A stretch of 64,000 nt of DNA from Desulfogranum japonicum DSM 18378 (GCF_000429945.1 NZ_AUCV01000017.1:60648-124647); one strand, 5' to 3'. Positions 7,640 through 16,554 are shown, counted from the stretch's first letter. Numbers and translations: made by a program. The notes: generated by a model not told the origin, from the letters alone.

Positions 7640-9283
7640 ATGCGCCAGCTGAAAACAGTTTCCGGGACTCTGGTGGATATACCCAACCGAAATATGTTTG
7701 GGGCCAGAATAGATGTGTCTGAGCAGGGAGACATTGAATCTATTACAGCTGATTCAAATCCGGAGCCAGGTTTTATCCTCCCTGGCTTTGTTGATGCCCA
7801 CGTACATGTGGAAAGTTCCATGCTCGGGCCTGTTGCTTTTGCCAGGGAAGCTGTACGGCATGGTACACTAGGAGTGGTTCAGGATCCCCATGAAATAGCC
7901 AATGTTCTGGGAATTAAAGGTGTGGACTTCATGCTTGCAGAGGCCGCTCGTACGCCCCTGTTTTTTGCAACCGGCGCACCATCATGTGTTCCGGCAACTC
8001 CCTTTGAAACAGCAGGCGCTGAGTTGGACCACAATGATATTACTCAGTTACTGGCACGAAACGAGGTGACCCATCTTTCTGAAATGATGAATGTTCCAGG
8101 CGTCCTGAACCGGGAAAGTGGCGTGATGGCTAAGCTGGAAGCAGCCAGACAACATGGAAAACCCGTTGACGGCCATGCTCCAGGGCTTAGAGGAGCTGAC
8201 CTGTCAACCTATGTCCAGGCAGGTATCAGTACTGACCATGAATGTCTGGACTTGGATGAGGCACTGGAAAAGGCTGCGGCCGGTCTCTCCATCCAGTTGC
8301 GTTATGGTTCGGCAGCCAGAATTTTTACTCCTCTTCTCCCTCTGATTGATCGATTTCCGCAATCCTGTATGTTTTGTTCCGATGATAAACATCCTGATGA
8401 TCTGATGCGGGGGCACATTGATGAAATGGTGCGTATTGCCGTTCAGGAGGGGATAGATATTTTCCATGTTCTGCAGGCAGCATGTGTCAATCCTGTTCTG
8501 CATTATAGTTTACCGCTCGGCCTGCTGCGTGAGGGTGACCGGGCAGATTGGATTGAGGTAGAAGATCTTCAAACGTTTCACGTGAAGCGTTCCGTGCTCA
8601 AGGGGAAAGTGGTGGCAGAAAAAGGTGTTTCCGTTTTACCGATGGAAGAGCCTTTAGATCAACCGAATCAGTTTCTTCTGCAGCCAATTACATCTGGCAG
8701 TCTCCGTGTTCCTGCCAAACAGGGTGCGTGTAGACTCATCACTGTCACCGACGGAGACCTGATAACTGGTTCGGTAACCTGTTTTCCAACCATTGTTGAT
8801 GGAACTGTAGTTGCTGACGCGAGTCGCGATATATTGAAACTTGTTGTCTGTAACCGATATGCAGAATATCCTGAACCTGCCGTTGCCATGGTCAGCGGTA
8901 TAGGATTACAGCGTGGAGCTTTTGCTGCCAGTATAGCCCATGATTCACATCATCTTGTGGCTGTGGGATGTGATGATACAGCTCTTGAACGGGCTATAAA
9001 TATGGTTATTGGCAGTAAGGGCGGCCTTGCAGCCGTAGACGGGCAAGGCAGGGAAGAACTGATGCCGTTACCTGTGGCCGGTCTCATGACTACCATGAAC
9101 TGTGAACAGGCTGCTGAAAGCTATATCAGACTGAATGCACTTGTCAGAGCCTGCGGTTGTCCACTACATGCTCCTTTCATGACCTTGTCGTTTTTATCTC
9201 TGCCTGTGATTCCAAACCTGAAACTTACAGATCAGGGGTTGTTTGATGGCATCCAGTTTAGACGCGTTGGATTCTGGGTATGA
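7640..9283 (+). CDS. ade: Adenine deaminase
   Basis: Converts adenine to hypoxanthine and ammonia (purine salvage). 547 residues, close to the usual 550-600 of the AdeC family. Landmarks: LPGFVDAHVHVESSML with the first metal-binding histidines, GVVQDPHEIANVLG, LSEMMNVPGV, VDGHAPGLRG, AGISTDHEC and FCSDDKHPDDL with metal-binding Asp. The C-terminal part holds IAHDSHHLVAVG and a late MTLSFLSLPVIPNLKLTD. The start ATG is preceded by GAGGAG 7 bases upstream. Confidence 0.95.
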   Translation: MRQLKTVSGTLVDIPNRNMFGARIDVSEQGDIESITADSNPEPGFILPGFVDAHVHVESSMLGPVAFAREAVRHGTLGVVQDPHEIANVLGIKGVDFMLAEAARTPLFFATGAPSCVPATPFETAGAELDHNDITQLLARNEVTHLSEMMNVPGVLNRESGVMAKLEAARQHGKPVDGHAPGLRGADLSTYVQAGISTDHECLDLDEALEKAAAGLSIQLRYGSAARIFTPLLPLIDRFPQSCMFCSDDKHPDDLMRGHIDEMVRIAVQEGIDIFHVLQAACVNPVLHYSLPLGLLREGDRADWIEVEDLQTFHVKRSVLKGKVVAEKGVSVLPMEEPLDQPNQFLLQPITSGSLRVPAKQGACRLITVTDGDLITGSVTCFPTIVDGTVVADASRDILKLVVCNRYAEYPEPAVAMVSGIGLQRGAFAASIAHDSHHLVAVGCDDTALERAINMVIGSKGGLAAVDGQGREELMPLPVAGLMTTMNCEQAAESYIRLNALVRACGCPLHAPFMTLSFLSLPVIPNLKLTDQGLFDGIQFRRVGFWV

Positions 9284-9694
9284 GAGCAGAAAAGATAAAC
9301 CCTTCCTGAAAAAGTATCTCGATATCAACACTTTCGACCTAACATTGCAACAATCATGAGAGTGAGCCGATGTGCTGTACAATTCGGTATCCCGGCCAGT
9401 ATATTTACAGATACCTCGCAAAAGCACGAGCAGATCTGTTCGCAGCACTTTTGGAAACGCTTCACACCCTGAACGTCAGTATAATAGCCATTTCCGGAGG
9501 TGGCTACTAAGTATTGCACTGTGCATTACGTTATCCAGAACAGTATATTACCTTCTTGGCAATGTTTCCGGATATACTTTTTTATTGGTAAAAAAATATT
9601 ATACCGAGGTGATCTGCTCTTTGAGTCAATTCCTGTGAACCAATAGAGCAATGAGTCTCGCAAATTTCAGCCTTTGGAGGCAATAGAGACCATT
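9284..9694. other. Intergenic stretch, nothing recognised
   Basis: About 410 bases before the nitroreductase. Only short, unconvincing frames are present. GAGG occurs near the 3' end and no hairpin or repeat stands out. Confidence 0.5.
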
Positions 9695-10213
9695 ATGGAC
9701 ATTTTTGAAGCCCTGCATACGAGGAGGAGTATCCGGAAATATAAGAAACAGGAAGTTCCCGAGGGTATTGTTCAAAAGATACTTGCCGCAGCCATGATGG
9801 CACCAAGTGCCGGTAATCAACAGCCTTGGCAGTTTATAGTCATCACTGATGATGGCCAGAAAGAGAAGATGGCAACCGTACATCCCTATGTCAACATGGT
9901 TCGAACTGCACCGCTGGCTATTCTGGTCTGCGGTGATTTAACGAAGGAAAAATATGAAGGCTATTGGCCCCAGGACTGCTCTGCAGCCATGGAAAATATG
10001 TTGCTCGCTGCTCATGGTTCTGGATTGGGGGCGGTCTGGACCGGCATTTATCCCTTGGATGATCGAGTGGCCAAGTTCAGCGAGATATGCAAACTTCCCA
10101 AACATGTTATTCCCTTAGGGCTGGCTATTCTGGGATGGCCGGATCACAGTCCATCTGCAACGGATCGGTTTAATCCGGAATGTATTCATTACAATAACTG
10201 GGAGGGAAAGTAA
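9695..10213 (+). CDS. Nitroreductase-family FMN protein
   Basis: 172 residues from the ATG giving MDIFEALHTRRSIRKYKKQEV, the standard start of FMN nitroreductases; a TTG 7 codons upstream is less likely. Also visible are APSAGNQQPWQF (FMN-contacting), MENMLLAAHGSGLGAVWTG and the ILGWPDH end. Members reduce nitro groups, flavins or quinones, or act on other small electron acceptors. The short form here is typical of anaerobes. It is the last gene before a convergent NAD(P)H oxidoreductase. Confidence 0.9.
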   Translation: MDIFEALHTRRSIRKYKKQEVPEGIVQKILAAAMMAPSAGNQQPWQFIVITDDGQKEKMATVHPYVNMVRTAPLAILVCGDLTKEKYEGYWPQDCSAAMENMLLAAHGSGLGAVWTGIYPLDDRVAKFSEICKLPKHVIPLGLAILGWPDHSPSATDRFNPECIHYNNWEGK

Positions 10214-10403
10214 TAGCCGGGGCACGTTTCTCCCTGATTATAACGTAACGTTACATCCTTAAATGGTAACTGCTCTTGGATGATTAAATTTTGGGCATAA
10301 CACAAAAAACGAGCAAAAAGACAATTTGTGGAAAGGCATTGTCAAAAAAGTGTGCGAAGATAATTGGCAAATGGAACAATATTGCTAAGCAATACAGCTA
10401 CTA

Positions 10404-10440
10404 CCCTCAGGTCTCCATCCATGTCAGTGGAACCTGAGGG
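10404..10440 (-). terminator. Hairpin beyond the CoA-disulfide-reductase-like gene
   Basis: CCCTCAGGT / ACCTGAGGG, 9 bp with a long 19-base loop, starting 16 bases after the stop of the minus-strand gene. It is also in place for the + strand nitroreductase. No strong T run. Confidence 0.45.
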
Positions 10441-10455
10441 GCTCTGTTGTATTTG

Positions 10456-11865
10456 TTATGCTGCTTCCCTACTTAATTTCTTTTGCTTTGCAGCTTTCCG
10501 GAGCTGAATAGCACCATTTTCAGCAGCAAGCATGATGTGGTAAAAGAGGGGAGAAGCTGTGAGAAGTGGATGGGTAGCATATTGCATGGTCGCAAGTTCT
10601 TCAGCGGTTGCCCCGGTTTGAATGGCAACGGCAATGGCATTCACCATATCTGCGGAGGATTCACCACCAAGAATGTGCCCGCCCACTATTTTACCGTTAT
10701 CCTTTTGAAAGAGGAGTTTAGCTTTCATTTCCGTGATACAGTCCGGCAGGCTTGCAGGGTGTCTGTTAGGAGTTGTTGCTTCTCCTATGACAACCTCAAT
10801 ACCTTCATCGGCAGCTGCTTTTGAGGTGAGCCCTGCTGCTGCTATGGATTGACTCCCTACCTTGGTCGCAAAAGCACCTAGCGCACCAAGGTTTCTTCGT
10901 TTTGTCTCATCATACAGGTTACTGGCGGCTATCATACCCTCACTGCAGGCAACGGAAGCGAGTCTGATCCCGCTGGTTTTTCCTGTAATAAATGATGTTT
11001 TACTTGCGCAATCTCCAGCAGCAAGAATGTCAGGATCCTGGGTTTGCATGTATTCGTCTACCAAAATTCCCTTACGTGGGTCTGCAGAAAGGCCGCATTG
11101 GTTTGCAAGGTCTATGTTGGGCACAGCACCAATACTAACCAATACTAAATCTGTTTCCAGCTCAGTGCCATCAGCGAGCCGTACAGAGGTCACCTTACCT
11201 TGCCCAGCAATCTCTTTGACACCACTGTTTGTTTTGACTGTAACGCCAAGTTTTGTCAGTTCGTTTTCCGCTTGAATACAAAATTCTTCTTCACAGGCCA
11301 TCATCAGGCAGTGGGGTAGCATTTCGATGAGACTCACAGTTATGCGGCTTTCCTTCATGGCCTCCTTGCCTGCCATGAGAGCTATTTGCTCAGCCATTTC
11401 GACACCTATAAACCCTCCGCCAACAACGACAACATTTTTAGCAGATTCCAATGCCGTATGAAGTTTCTGTAATTTTAGAGGATCTTTTTCAATAACAAAA
11501 ACATTCTCCTGATCAACGCCTGGAAGAGGTGGGACAAATGGTTTGGAGCCACTGCTGAGAATAAGCTTATCGTAACTTAGAGATGTGCCATCCACGAAAG
11601 AAATGCTCTTATTCTCACGATCAACCGCATTTACTTCCATGTATTTGATATCAACTCCCATCTTGATAAAATTTTCATCAGGGATAATGTTTTTTTCAAC
11701 TCGTTTGAGGGTTCCATAAATATAGGGAATACCACATGGAACAGGTGTTTTAACTACGTGGCGAATAACAGTAACGGATTTTTCTGGATTCCGTTTTCGC
11801 AAGGTAACAGCAGCCATGAGACCAGCAGCAGAAGCACCTACAATTGCTACGTCAGTTTTCTTCAT
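10456..11865 (-). CDS. CoA-disulfide reductase / NADH oxidase-like flavoprotein (Cys form)
   Basis: 469 residues of the pyridine-nucleotide disulfide reductase family with one active cysteine. FAD-binding VGASAAGLMAA at residues 9-19; the redox Cys44 in TPVPCGIPYI; NAD-binding VVVGGGFIGVEMAEQ at about 145-160; second FAD motif ILAAGDCA near 280; a C-terminal dimerisation domain with GGHILGGESSADM. The family reduces CoA disulfides or persulfides with NAD(P)H. Two palindromes matching one upstream of the adjacent tetR gene lie in its promoter region (12032, 12107), so it is probably under TetR control. A paralogue with selenocysteine at the same place is encoded at 14296-15648. Confidence 0.9.
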   Translation of the reverse strand: MKKTDVAIVGASAAGLMAAVTLRKRNPEKSVTVIRHVVKTPVPCGIPYIYGTLKRVEKNIIPDENFIKMGVDIKYMEVNAVDRENKSISFVDGTSLSYDKLILSSGSKPFVPPLPGVDQENVFVIEKDPLKLQKLHTALESAKNVVVVGGGFIGVEMAEQIALMAGKEAMKESRITVSLIEMLPHCLMMACEEEFCIQAENELTKLGVTVKTNSGVKEIAGQGKVTSVRLADGTELETDLVLVSIGAVPNIDLANQCGLSADPRKGILVDEYMQTQDPDILAAGDCASKTSFITGKTSGIRLASVACSEGMIAASNLYDETKRRNLGALGAFATKVGSQSIAAAGLTSKAAADEGIEVVIGEATTPNRHPASLPDCITEMKAKLLFQKDNGKIVGGHILGGESSADMVNAIAVAIQTGATAEELATMQYATHPLLTASPLFYHIMLAAENGAIQLRKAAKQKKLSREAA

Positions 11866-12031
11866 TGTACATTCTCCAAAGGTGTGTAGTGAGTGTCCTG
11901 GCAGAAACGATTGCTATTCAGCGTACAAATCGGTGCTCGTAAATCCAAATTGTTAAATATTGTTTGAGCTTCATTGCGCTGGTGATTCTGCAAGGGCAGA
12001 AGGTAAAATATTGTTAATTGCCAAAATATAA

Positions 12032-12047
12032 AATGAATGTTCGTTCT
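12032..12047. promoter_or_regulatory. TetR-type operator 1 upstream of the NADH oxidase-like gene
   Basis: AATGAATGTTCGTTCT, a near match to the palindrome GAATGAAYATTCGTTC found twice more. It lies 167 bases upstream of the oxidoreductase start. Confidence 0.7.
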
Positions 12048-12106
12048 ATTTTGTACTGCACAATTTTACGTAGTACCTTTTTAGTTAAGGTTATACTAAA
12101 ACTTTA

Positions 12107-12122
12107 GAATGAACATTCGTTC
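12107..12122. promoter_or_regulatory. TetR-type operator 2
   Basis: GAATGAACATTCGTTC, an inverted repeat, between the oxidoreductase promoter region and the end of tetR. Together with the site at 12032 it gives two operators spaced 75 bases apart. Confidence 0.75.
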
Positions 12123-12150
12123 AAATATGTCTCAAAAAAATACTCTCACA

Positions 12151-12735
12151 TCATTTTTTCACTGAAGCCCAGGCACAATCCCAGATTTCATCCACATAGC
12201 TGGAAAGTGGCCGTTCCAAAAAACAATCCAGATCGAGGCGTATAAGACGAAGTGCTCCTCCAATAAGACTGGCACTGGCGACAACCTGATCCATGTTGCG
12301 AATTTCTTCATTCTCAATCCCTTCCCGCACCATCTCCCTGATGATCTCAAATGGAGGGGAAGCACAGATGGATTTTTCTTCCGGCATAAATTCCTTATGC
12401 GTTGCGTAAAGCAGATAATGCATTGCATTGGGCTCATTTTCTGCCAGATCAAAGAAGTAATCGATCACTGCCCGACCACGATCATGGAGTGTGTGCCTGG
12501 AATCCTTAATCTCTTTTATGGCAGTTTCCATCTCTGTAATCAGATTGCTATAGATGGCTGTTGCAATGGCCTCTTTGTTTTTAAAATAATGATATATACT
12601 ACCAATACTTACCTGCGCTTCTTTTTGGATGTCATGGACAGACGTATTAAAGTATCCTTTTTCCGTGAACAGTTTGAGTGCTGTTTCGAAAACCAGGGCT
12701 TCAATATCTTGTGATCGTTTTTTTCCAGGTGACAT
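12151..12735 (-). CDS. TetR-family transcriptional repressor
   Basis: 194 residues. The N-terminal helix-turn-helix is clear: ALKLFTEKGYFNTSVHDI followed by GSIYHYFKNKEAIATAIY at about residues 17-60. The C-terminal ligand domain has no recognisable specificity. It lies in the same direction as and upstream of the CoA-disulfide-reductase-like gene, with one operator 36 bases before its own start and two before that gene. This suggests self-repression and control of the reductase, possibly by a thiol-, fatty acyl- or electrophile-type signal (inference). Confidence 0.92.
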   Translation of the reverse strand: MSPGKKRSQDIEALVFETALKLFTEKGYFNTSVHDIQKEAQVSIGSIYHYFKNKEAIATAIYSNLITEMETAIKEIKDSRHTLHDRGRAVIDYFFDLAENEPNAMHYLLYATHKEFMPEEKSICASPPFEIIREMVREGIENEEIRNMDQVVASASLIGGALRLIRLDLDCFLERPLSSYVDEIWDCAWASVKK

Positions 12736-12770
12736 GGTACATCCAGTAAATAAGTAGACGTTACTTTTTA

Positions 12771-12786
12771 GAATGAATATTCGTTC
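12771..12786. promoter_or_regulatory. TetR-type operator 3 upstream of tetR
   Basis: GAATGAATATTCGTTC, differing by one base from the copy at 12107. It lies 36 bases before the tetR start, fitting autoregulation. Confidence 0.8.
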
Positions 12787-12930
12787 TGGACTGGTGTGTC
12801 AAGTTTTTTTGAAAAATTTATCTGCGTTTCAGAAATAATATTTTTATAACATTTTGATATATTTTGTTTATTTTGAGATTGTTCCCTCTCGGGGAGGTTC
12901 GGATAAAGTGTCCCCATTCAAAGGGATATA

Positions 12931-13194
12931 ATGAAAAGGCGGTTCATGCGGAATTTTATACCGAGTGTAGATATCATTATCATCATCGTTGGCCTGTATC
13001 TTTGTTTTAAAAGCATACAACCTTGGGGCGGATATATTGTGCTTGTCGGTGTTGTTCTTCTTGTTATTCGAATATTTCGAAATGGCGGCTTCACCGGCGG
13101 TGGATGGTCTGGCTTTGGTTGCGGAGGATGCTCTGGTTGCAGCGGCTGCTCGTCTGGTGATGGAGGAGGTTGCGGAGGCTGTGGCGGTGATTAA
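12931..13194 (+). CDS. Small membrane protein with Gly/Cys-rich tail, candidate radical-SAM-modified peptide
   Basis: 87 residues. Two hydrophobic segments (about 11-26 and 34-49) are followed by a Gly-rich tail carrying six cysteines at 64, 67, 70, 73, 81 and 84, i.e. CX2CX2CX2CX7CX2C, with almost only Gly, Ser and Asp between them, ending in Asp. The start is the ATG 7 bases after AAAGGGA. A radical SAM/SPASM gene starts 47 bases downstream, and there is no gene between. Family knowledge: short Cys/Gly-repeat peptides beside SPASM proteins are commonly RiPP precursors. No leader-protease or transporter is adjacent, so a permanently membrane-anchored modified protein is also possible. A metal-binding tail is the main alternative. 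Confidence 0.8.
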   Translation: MKRRFMRNFIPSVDIIIIIVGLYLCFKSIQPWGGYIVLVGVVLLVIRIFRNGGFTGGGWSGFGCGGCSGCSGCSSGDGGGCGGCGGD

Positions 13195-13241
13195 GCACAG
13201 TGGGCGCCTTTACCATGCCTATGTATCGCGGTTTATGAGAG

Positions 13242-14285
13242 ATGCTGTCTTGTAACCCGGTTTATTCCAGGAAACATCGATATATTCTGCAATGGCATAT
13301 TACGGATATCTGCAATCTACGCTGCACTCATTGTTATCAGAATGGGGAGGCTGCTCAAACCATGTCCAGGGTTGGGTTGGAAAAGGTCCTTGAAAAATTC
13401 AGCAGCTATATAGGCAACAGAGCAAATGCGTGGGGCCAGATCAATATAGCCGGCGGAGAACCGTTTCTCTGTAAGGAGCTCGAATGGTTGCTACAGCAGA
13501 TCCACAGCCAGGGGAGGTCCCTTCGATATAGTATTCTCTCCAATGGTACCATTCTTTCATGGGAACATGTCGAAATGTTGCAACGCTATCCTCCTCTATT
13601 TATACAGGTAAGTATTGACGGTACAGAGAAAAAACATGACAGCATACGAGGAAAAGGCGCATATCGCAAAGCTGTTCTGGGAATGCAGAAGCTGGTTGCC
13701 AACGGTATTCGTACCATCATTTCGTTTACAGCACACCGGACGAATTATAAAGAGTTTGCAGATGTAGTTCAGCTGGGAAAAGATATAGGCGTTGCTAAAG
13801 TTTGGGCAGATAGAGTAATTCCCAGTGGAAGGGGACGGGCGTTTGCCGATACTCTTCTCTCACCGGACGAAACCCGTTGGTTTACTTACCTTATCAAATA
13901 TGAGCAACTCAAGGCAAGGATGAGCCCCTGGTGTTCGACAGAAATAACCAGTAACAGGGCCTTGCAGTTTCTTTCCTTTGTTGATCCTCCATATTCGTGC
14001 TCAGCAGGAAAAAATCTTGTCGCCCTGCTACCAAACGGAAATCTGCTCGCCTGTCGAAGACTGCCCATTGTGCTGGGCAATATACACAGGCATTCTTTTG
14101 CAGAAATTTTCGAGAATAACCCTCTGGTCAGTGCATTACATGAGACGCAGGAACCTTCTGCTGGGTGTGAACAGTGCTTTTTTGCGAAGTTTTGCAGAGG
14201 AGGCTTACGTTGTTTGTCCTATGCCGTGTATGGCTCTCCAAACAGAGCTGATCCAGGATGTTGGAGAGCTCGAAATAAAAAATAA
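13242..14285 (+). CDS. Radical SAM/SPASM protein, putative peptide maturase
   Basis: 347 residues. The radical SAM cluster motif CX3CX2C is at Cys24, Cys28 and Cys31 (CNLRCTHC). An AdoMet-binding NIAGGEPFL follows, then VSIDGTEKKHDSIRG. The C-terminal SPASM-like region holds extra Cys: CSAGKNLVALLPNGNLLACRR, then GCEQCFFAKFCRGGLRCLS and a final GCW, enough to bind auxiliary Fe-S clusters. Relatives install thioether or C-C crosslinks in Cys-rich peptides, or act as coenzyme or heme-modifying enzymes. The adjacent six-Cys membrane protein is the obvious candidate substrate (inference). It ends 10 bases from the convergent selenoprotein gene. Confidence 0.9.
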   Translation: MLSCNPVYSRKHRYILQWHITDICNLRCTHCYQNGEAAQTMSRVGLEKVLEKFSSYIGNRANAWGQINIAGGEPFLCKELEWLLQQIHSQGRSLRYSILSNGTILSWEHVEMLQRYPPLFIQVSIDGTEKKHDSIRGKGAYRKAVLGMQKLVANGIRTIISFTAHRTNYKEFADVVQLGKDIGVAKVWADRVIPSGRGRAFADTLLSPDETRWFTYLIKYEQLKARMSPWCSTEITSNRALQFLSFVDPPYSCSAGKNLVALLPNGNLLACRRLPIVLGNIHRHSFAEIFENNPLVSALHETQEPSAGCEQCFFAKFCRGGLRCLSYAVYGSPNRADPGCWRARNKK

Positions 14286-14295
14286 ACATACAGAG

Positions 14296-15648
14296 TTACT
14301 GTTTAAGCGCTTCCCGCGCGGCAATGACCATTGGATCCCAGACATTTGCAAATGGAGGAGCATAGCTCAGGTCCAGATTGAGCATGTCTTCCAGGGTAAA
14401 TTCGGCATGCAGGGCCACAACCAGTGTATCGATGCGTTTTGCCGATCCCGGGCCGCCAACTATCTGACCACCTAGAATTCTTGCCGTTTTTCTGTCAGCC
14501 AGAAGTTTGACGGTAAGCGGAGCTGTTTCCGGATAGTAGCCTGGCAAAGTACGGGCATCTATTTCACTGCTGACAAAATCAATGCCTGTTTTTTCAAGCG
14601 TACGTGTATTCAGCCCTGTACAGGCGCATTCCGTATCCTGAAATTTGGTGATGGCTGTCCCCAGAACACCAGGAAAAGTGGCATCCCCTCCACCAATGTT
14701 AATCCCGGCTGTACGTCCCTGTTTATTTGCTGTTGTTCCCAGAGGGATGTACACGGGCTGTCGGTTTATAAGGTGAATGGATTGACAGCAGTCGCCTGCA
14801 GCCCAGATATCAGGAGCACTGGTCTGCATGTGCTCGTTGACTTGGATACTGTCTGCTGGGCCGAGTTGCAGCCCGGCGTTCTGCGCAAGTTCTGTGTTGG
14901 GGGTAACCCCCATGCCAAGGATAAACAGGTCAGCCGGGATGGTCTGCCCACCGGCAATCACGGCGCGGGCCTTGCCTTTGTCTATTTCGAACCCTTTAAC
15001 ACCTGCTCCTGTCATCACTGTAACGCCATGACGCCGGATGCCGTCGGCAATTCTCTTGGACATGGAAGGATCAAAGGCATGCATGATGTATGCGCTACGC
15101 TGCAGCATGGTTACCTGAATGCCTCGCAGAAGCAGGGCTTCGGCAATCTCAATGCCTATGTATCCTCCTCCAACTATGACAGCGTGTCTGACCTGTTCCC
15201 TGTCCAGATATTGTTTGAGCGCTATACCGGAAGCAAGGCTCTTGATTATATGCAGGTTATCGAGTCCTTTTGCTTCAGCAAAAGGTTGTACAGGTCGTGA
15301 TCCTGTTGCCAGGAGCAGGTGGTCGTAGGATTCTGTCCTTTCAGTTCCTGTATCCAGGTCAACGACACAAATGGATCTATTATGGGGATCTACAGATGTC
15401 ACACGGTGTCGAAGATGGACATCGATAGCATAACGTTCTTTAAAGGTCTTCGGGTCCCTGGCAATCAGTTTGTTGTGATCATCGACCAACCTGCCGATGT
15501 AATAGGGGAGTCCTCAGGCAGCATAAGAGACATGCTGCCCCTGTTCAAAGACCGTAATTGCCAGATCTGGATTACCTTTTCTTGCCTGGGAGGCGCCACT
15601 CATTCCTGCAGCGTCGCCACCAACAACGACTAAATGTTTACCGGACAT
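14296..15648 (-). CDS. CoA-disulfide reductase / NADH oxidase-like selenoprotein with in-frame TGA at Sec45
   Basis: The frame from ATG 15648 to the stop at 14296 is continuous except for one TGA (15516-15514, codon 45). Translated as Sec it gives VSYAA-U-GLPYYIG, exactly the place of the single catalytic cysteine of this family (VPCGIPYI in the paralogue at 10456-11865). 450 residues in all. The start has GAGG 7 bases upstream. FAD-binding VVVGGDAAGMSGA at 7-19, NAD-binding VIVGGGYIGIEIAE, and IWAAGDCCQS near the second FAD site are intact on both sides of the TGA. A SECIS-like hairpin follows (15480-15499). Family knowledge: such enzymes reduce CoA disulfide, persulfides or O2 with NAD(P)H, and Sec would raise reactivity. 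A one-base nonsense mutation is the alternative, but the position and hairpin make it unlikely. Confidence 0.9.
15480..15499 (-). promoter_or_regulatory. SECIS-like hairpin for the Sec codon
   Basis: 14 bases after the TGA the RNA can form CAUCGGC / GUCGAUG with a six-base loop AGGUUG. The E. coli fdhF SECIS has loop AGGUCU, and the distance from TGA to the loop (21 bases) is in the bacterial range. Seen by eye; no folding program was run. Confidence 0.75.
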
Positions 15649-15951
15649 TGGATACCTCGTGGATGCAAAGAATATTATGTTATTGTGTAGAGTATAATCA
15701 TAATAATGCGGAAATAAATATTTGTAACACTATTTTATGATTGAGGATGGTAAGTTGACATGGAGCTATAAATCTTCTTGTTGGTCTCTATACCAATTAT
15801 TCAGGATGGGTATCTTGTCAAAAATTAGCTTGATTGTGAACTTGCATCTTTTGTCTTAATATCAATTAACTATAATTATTATCAGTGATATAGTGCTGTA
15901 ATTCGTAGCCTGCAAACATAATCATGCTTTCAACTCTTTTAACGAGGTTTT
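15649..15951. other. AT-rich intergenic stretch, divergent promoters
   Basis: About 300 bases between the selenoprotein gene (leftward) and the hypothetical gene at 15952 (rightward). It is AT-rich with several TATAAT-like hexamers, but no operator or hairpin could be called with confidence. Confidence 0.5.
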
Positions 15952-16554
15952 ATGAAAAAACGAATAGAGGATCTACTTACTAGAATAAGAGAGTTGGAAA
16001 ATGAACTATCCATCGAACTTGAAAATGAATTAAGTGAAATTCAAAAACGATTCGAATACACTGTAGAGCGAGGCAGAGTTCGTTTTCGTAATGGTGCTCT
16101 CGCCACCCAAAAAGCTTTTAAGAAGAATCTGTATCGTTTTTTTCTTGATTCAAAAATCAGCTTTATTCTCACATCCCCAATTATATACTCGGTTCTCATC
16201 CCGCTATTATTCTTAGACTTGTTCCTGACAATTTACCAAGCTCTCTGTTTCCCTGTTTACCAAATTAAAAAAGTCAACAGAAATGACTATGTCACAATTG
16301 ACAGGCAACACCTTGCTTATCTGAATTTTGTGGAAAAAGTAAATTGTATGTACTGCGGATATGCTAATGGGCTTCTTTCATACGCTTTAGAAATTGGTTC
16401 AAGAACAGAAGAATACTGGTGCCCGATCAAGCATGCTAAAAAAGTACGGGATACGCATTCCAGATATCATGGATTCTTGGAATACGGAGACGCAGAAGGG
16501 TATAAAAACAAATTAGACGAATTCAGGAAGCCCAAAAAAGAGCAAGAAGCATAA
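15952..16554 (+). CDS. Conserved hypothetical membrane protein with coiled coil and Cys pair
   Basis: 200 residues, not recognised as a named family. An N-terminal charged coiled coil (about 1-60) is followed by two hydrophobic stretches (about 70-105) and a conserved-looking soluble tail with VNCMYCGYANGLLSYALEIG and TEEYWCPIKHAKK. The CxxC and a later Cys-Pro could bind metal. The start has a weak purine tract (GAGG) about 8 bases upstream. It is followed by a decayed insertion element; the neighbours give no functional hint. Confidence 0.75.
   Translation: MKKRIEDLLTRIRELENELSIELENELSEIQKRFEYTVERGRVRFRNGALATQKAFKKNLYRFFLDSKISFILTSPIIYSVLIPLLFLDLFLTIYQALCFPVYQIKKVNRNDYVTIDRQHLAYLNFVEKVNCMYCGYANGLLSYALEIGSRTEEYWCPIKHAKKVRDTHSRYHGFLEYGDAEGYKNKLDEFRKPKKEQEA

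Noticed and set aside
14296..15489. Reading this as a truncated or frameshifted 397-residue gene
   Set aside because: The upstream frame is the same frame; the only break is one TGA at the catalytic Cys codon with a SECIS-like hairpin, so selenocysteine explains it better.
15319..15633. 104-codon + strand frame
   Set aside because: Antisense to the selenoprotein gene.
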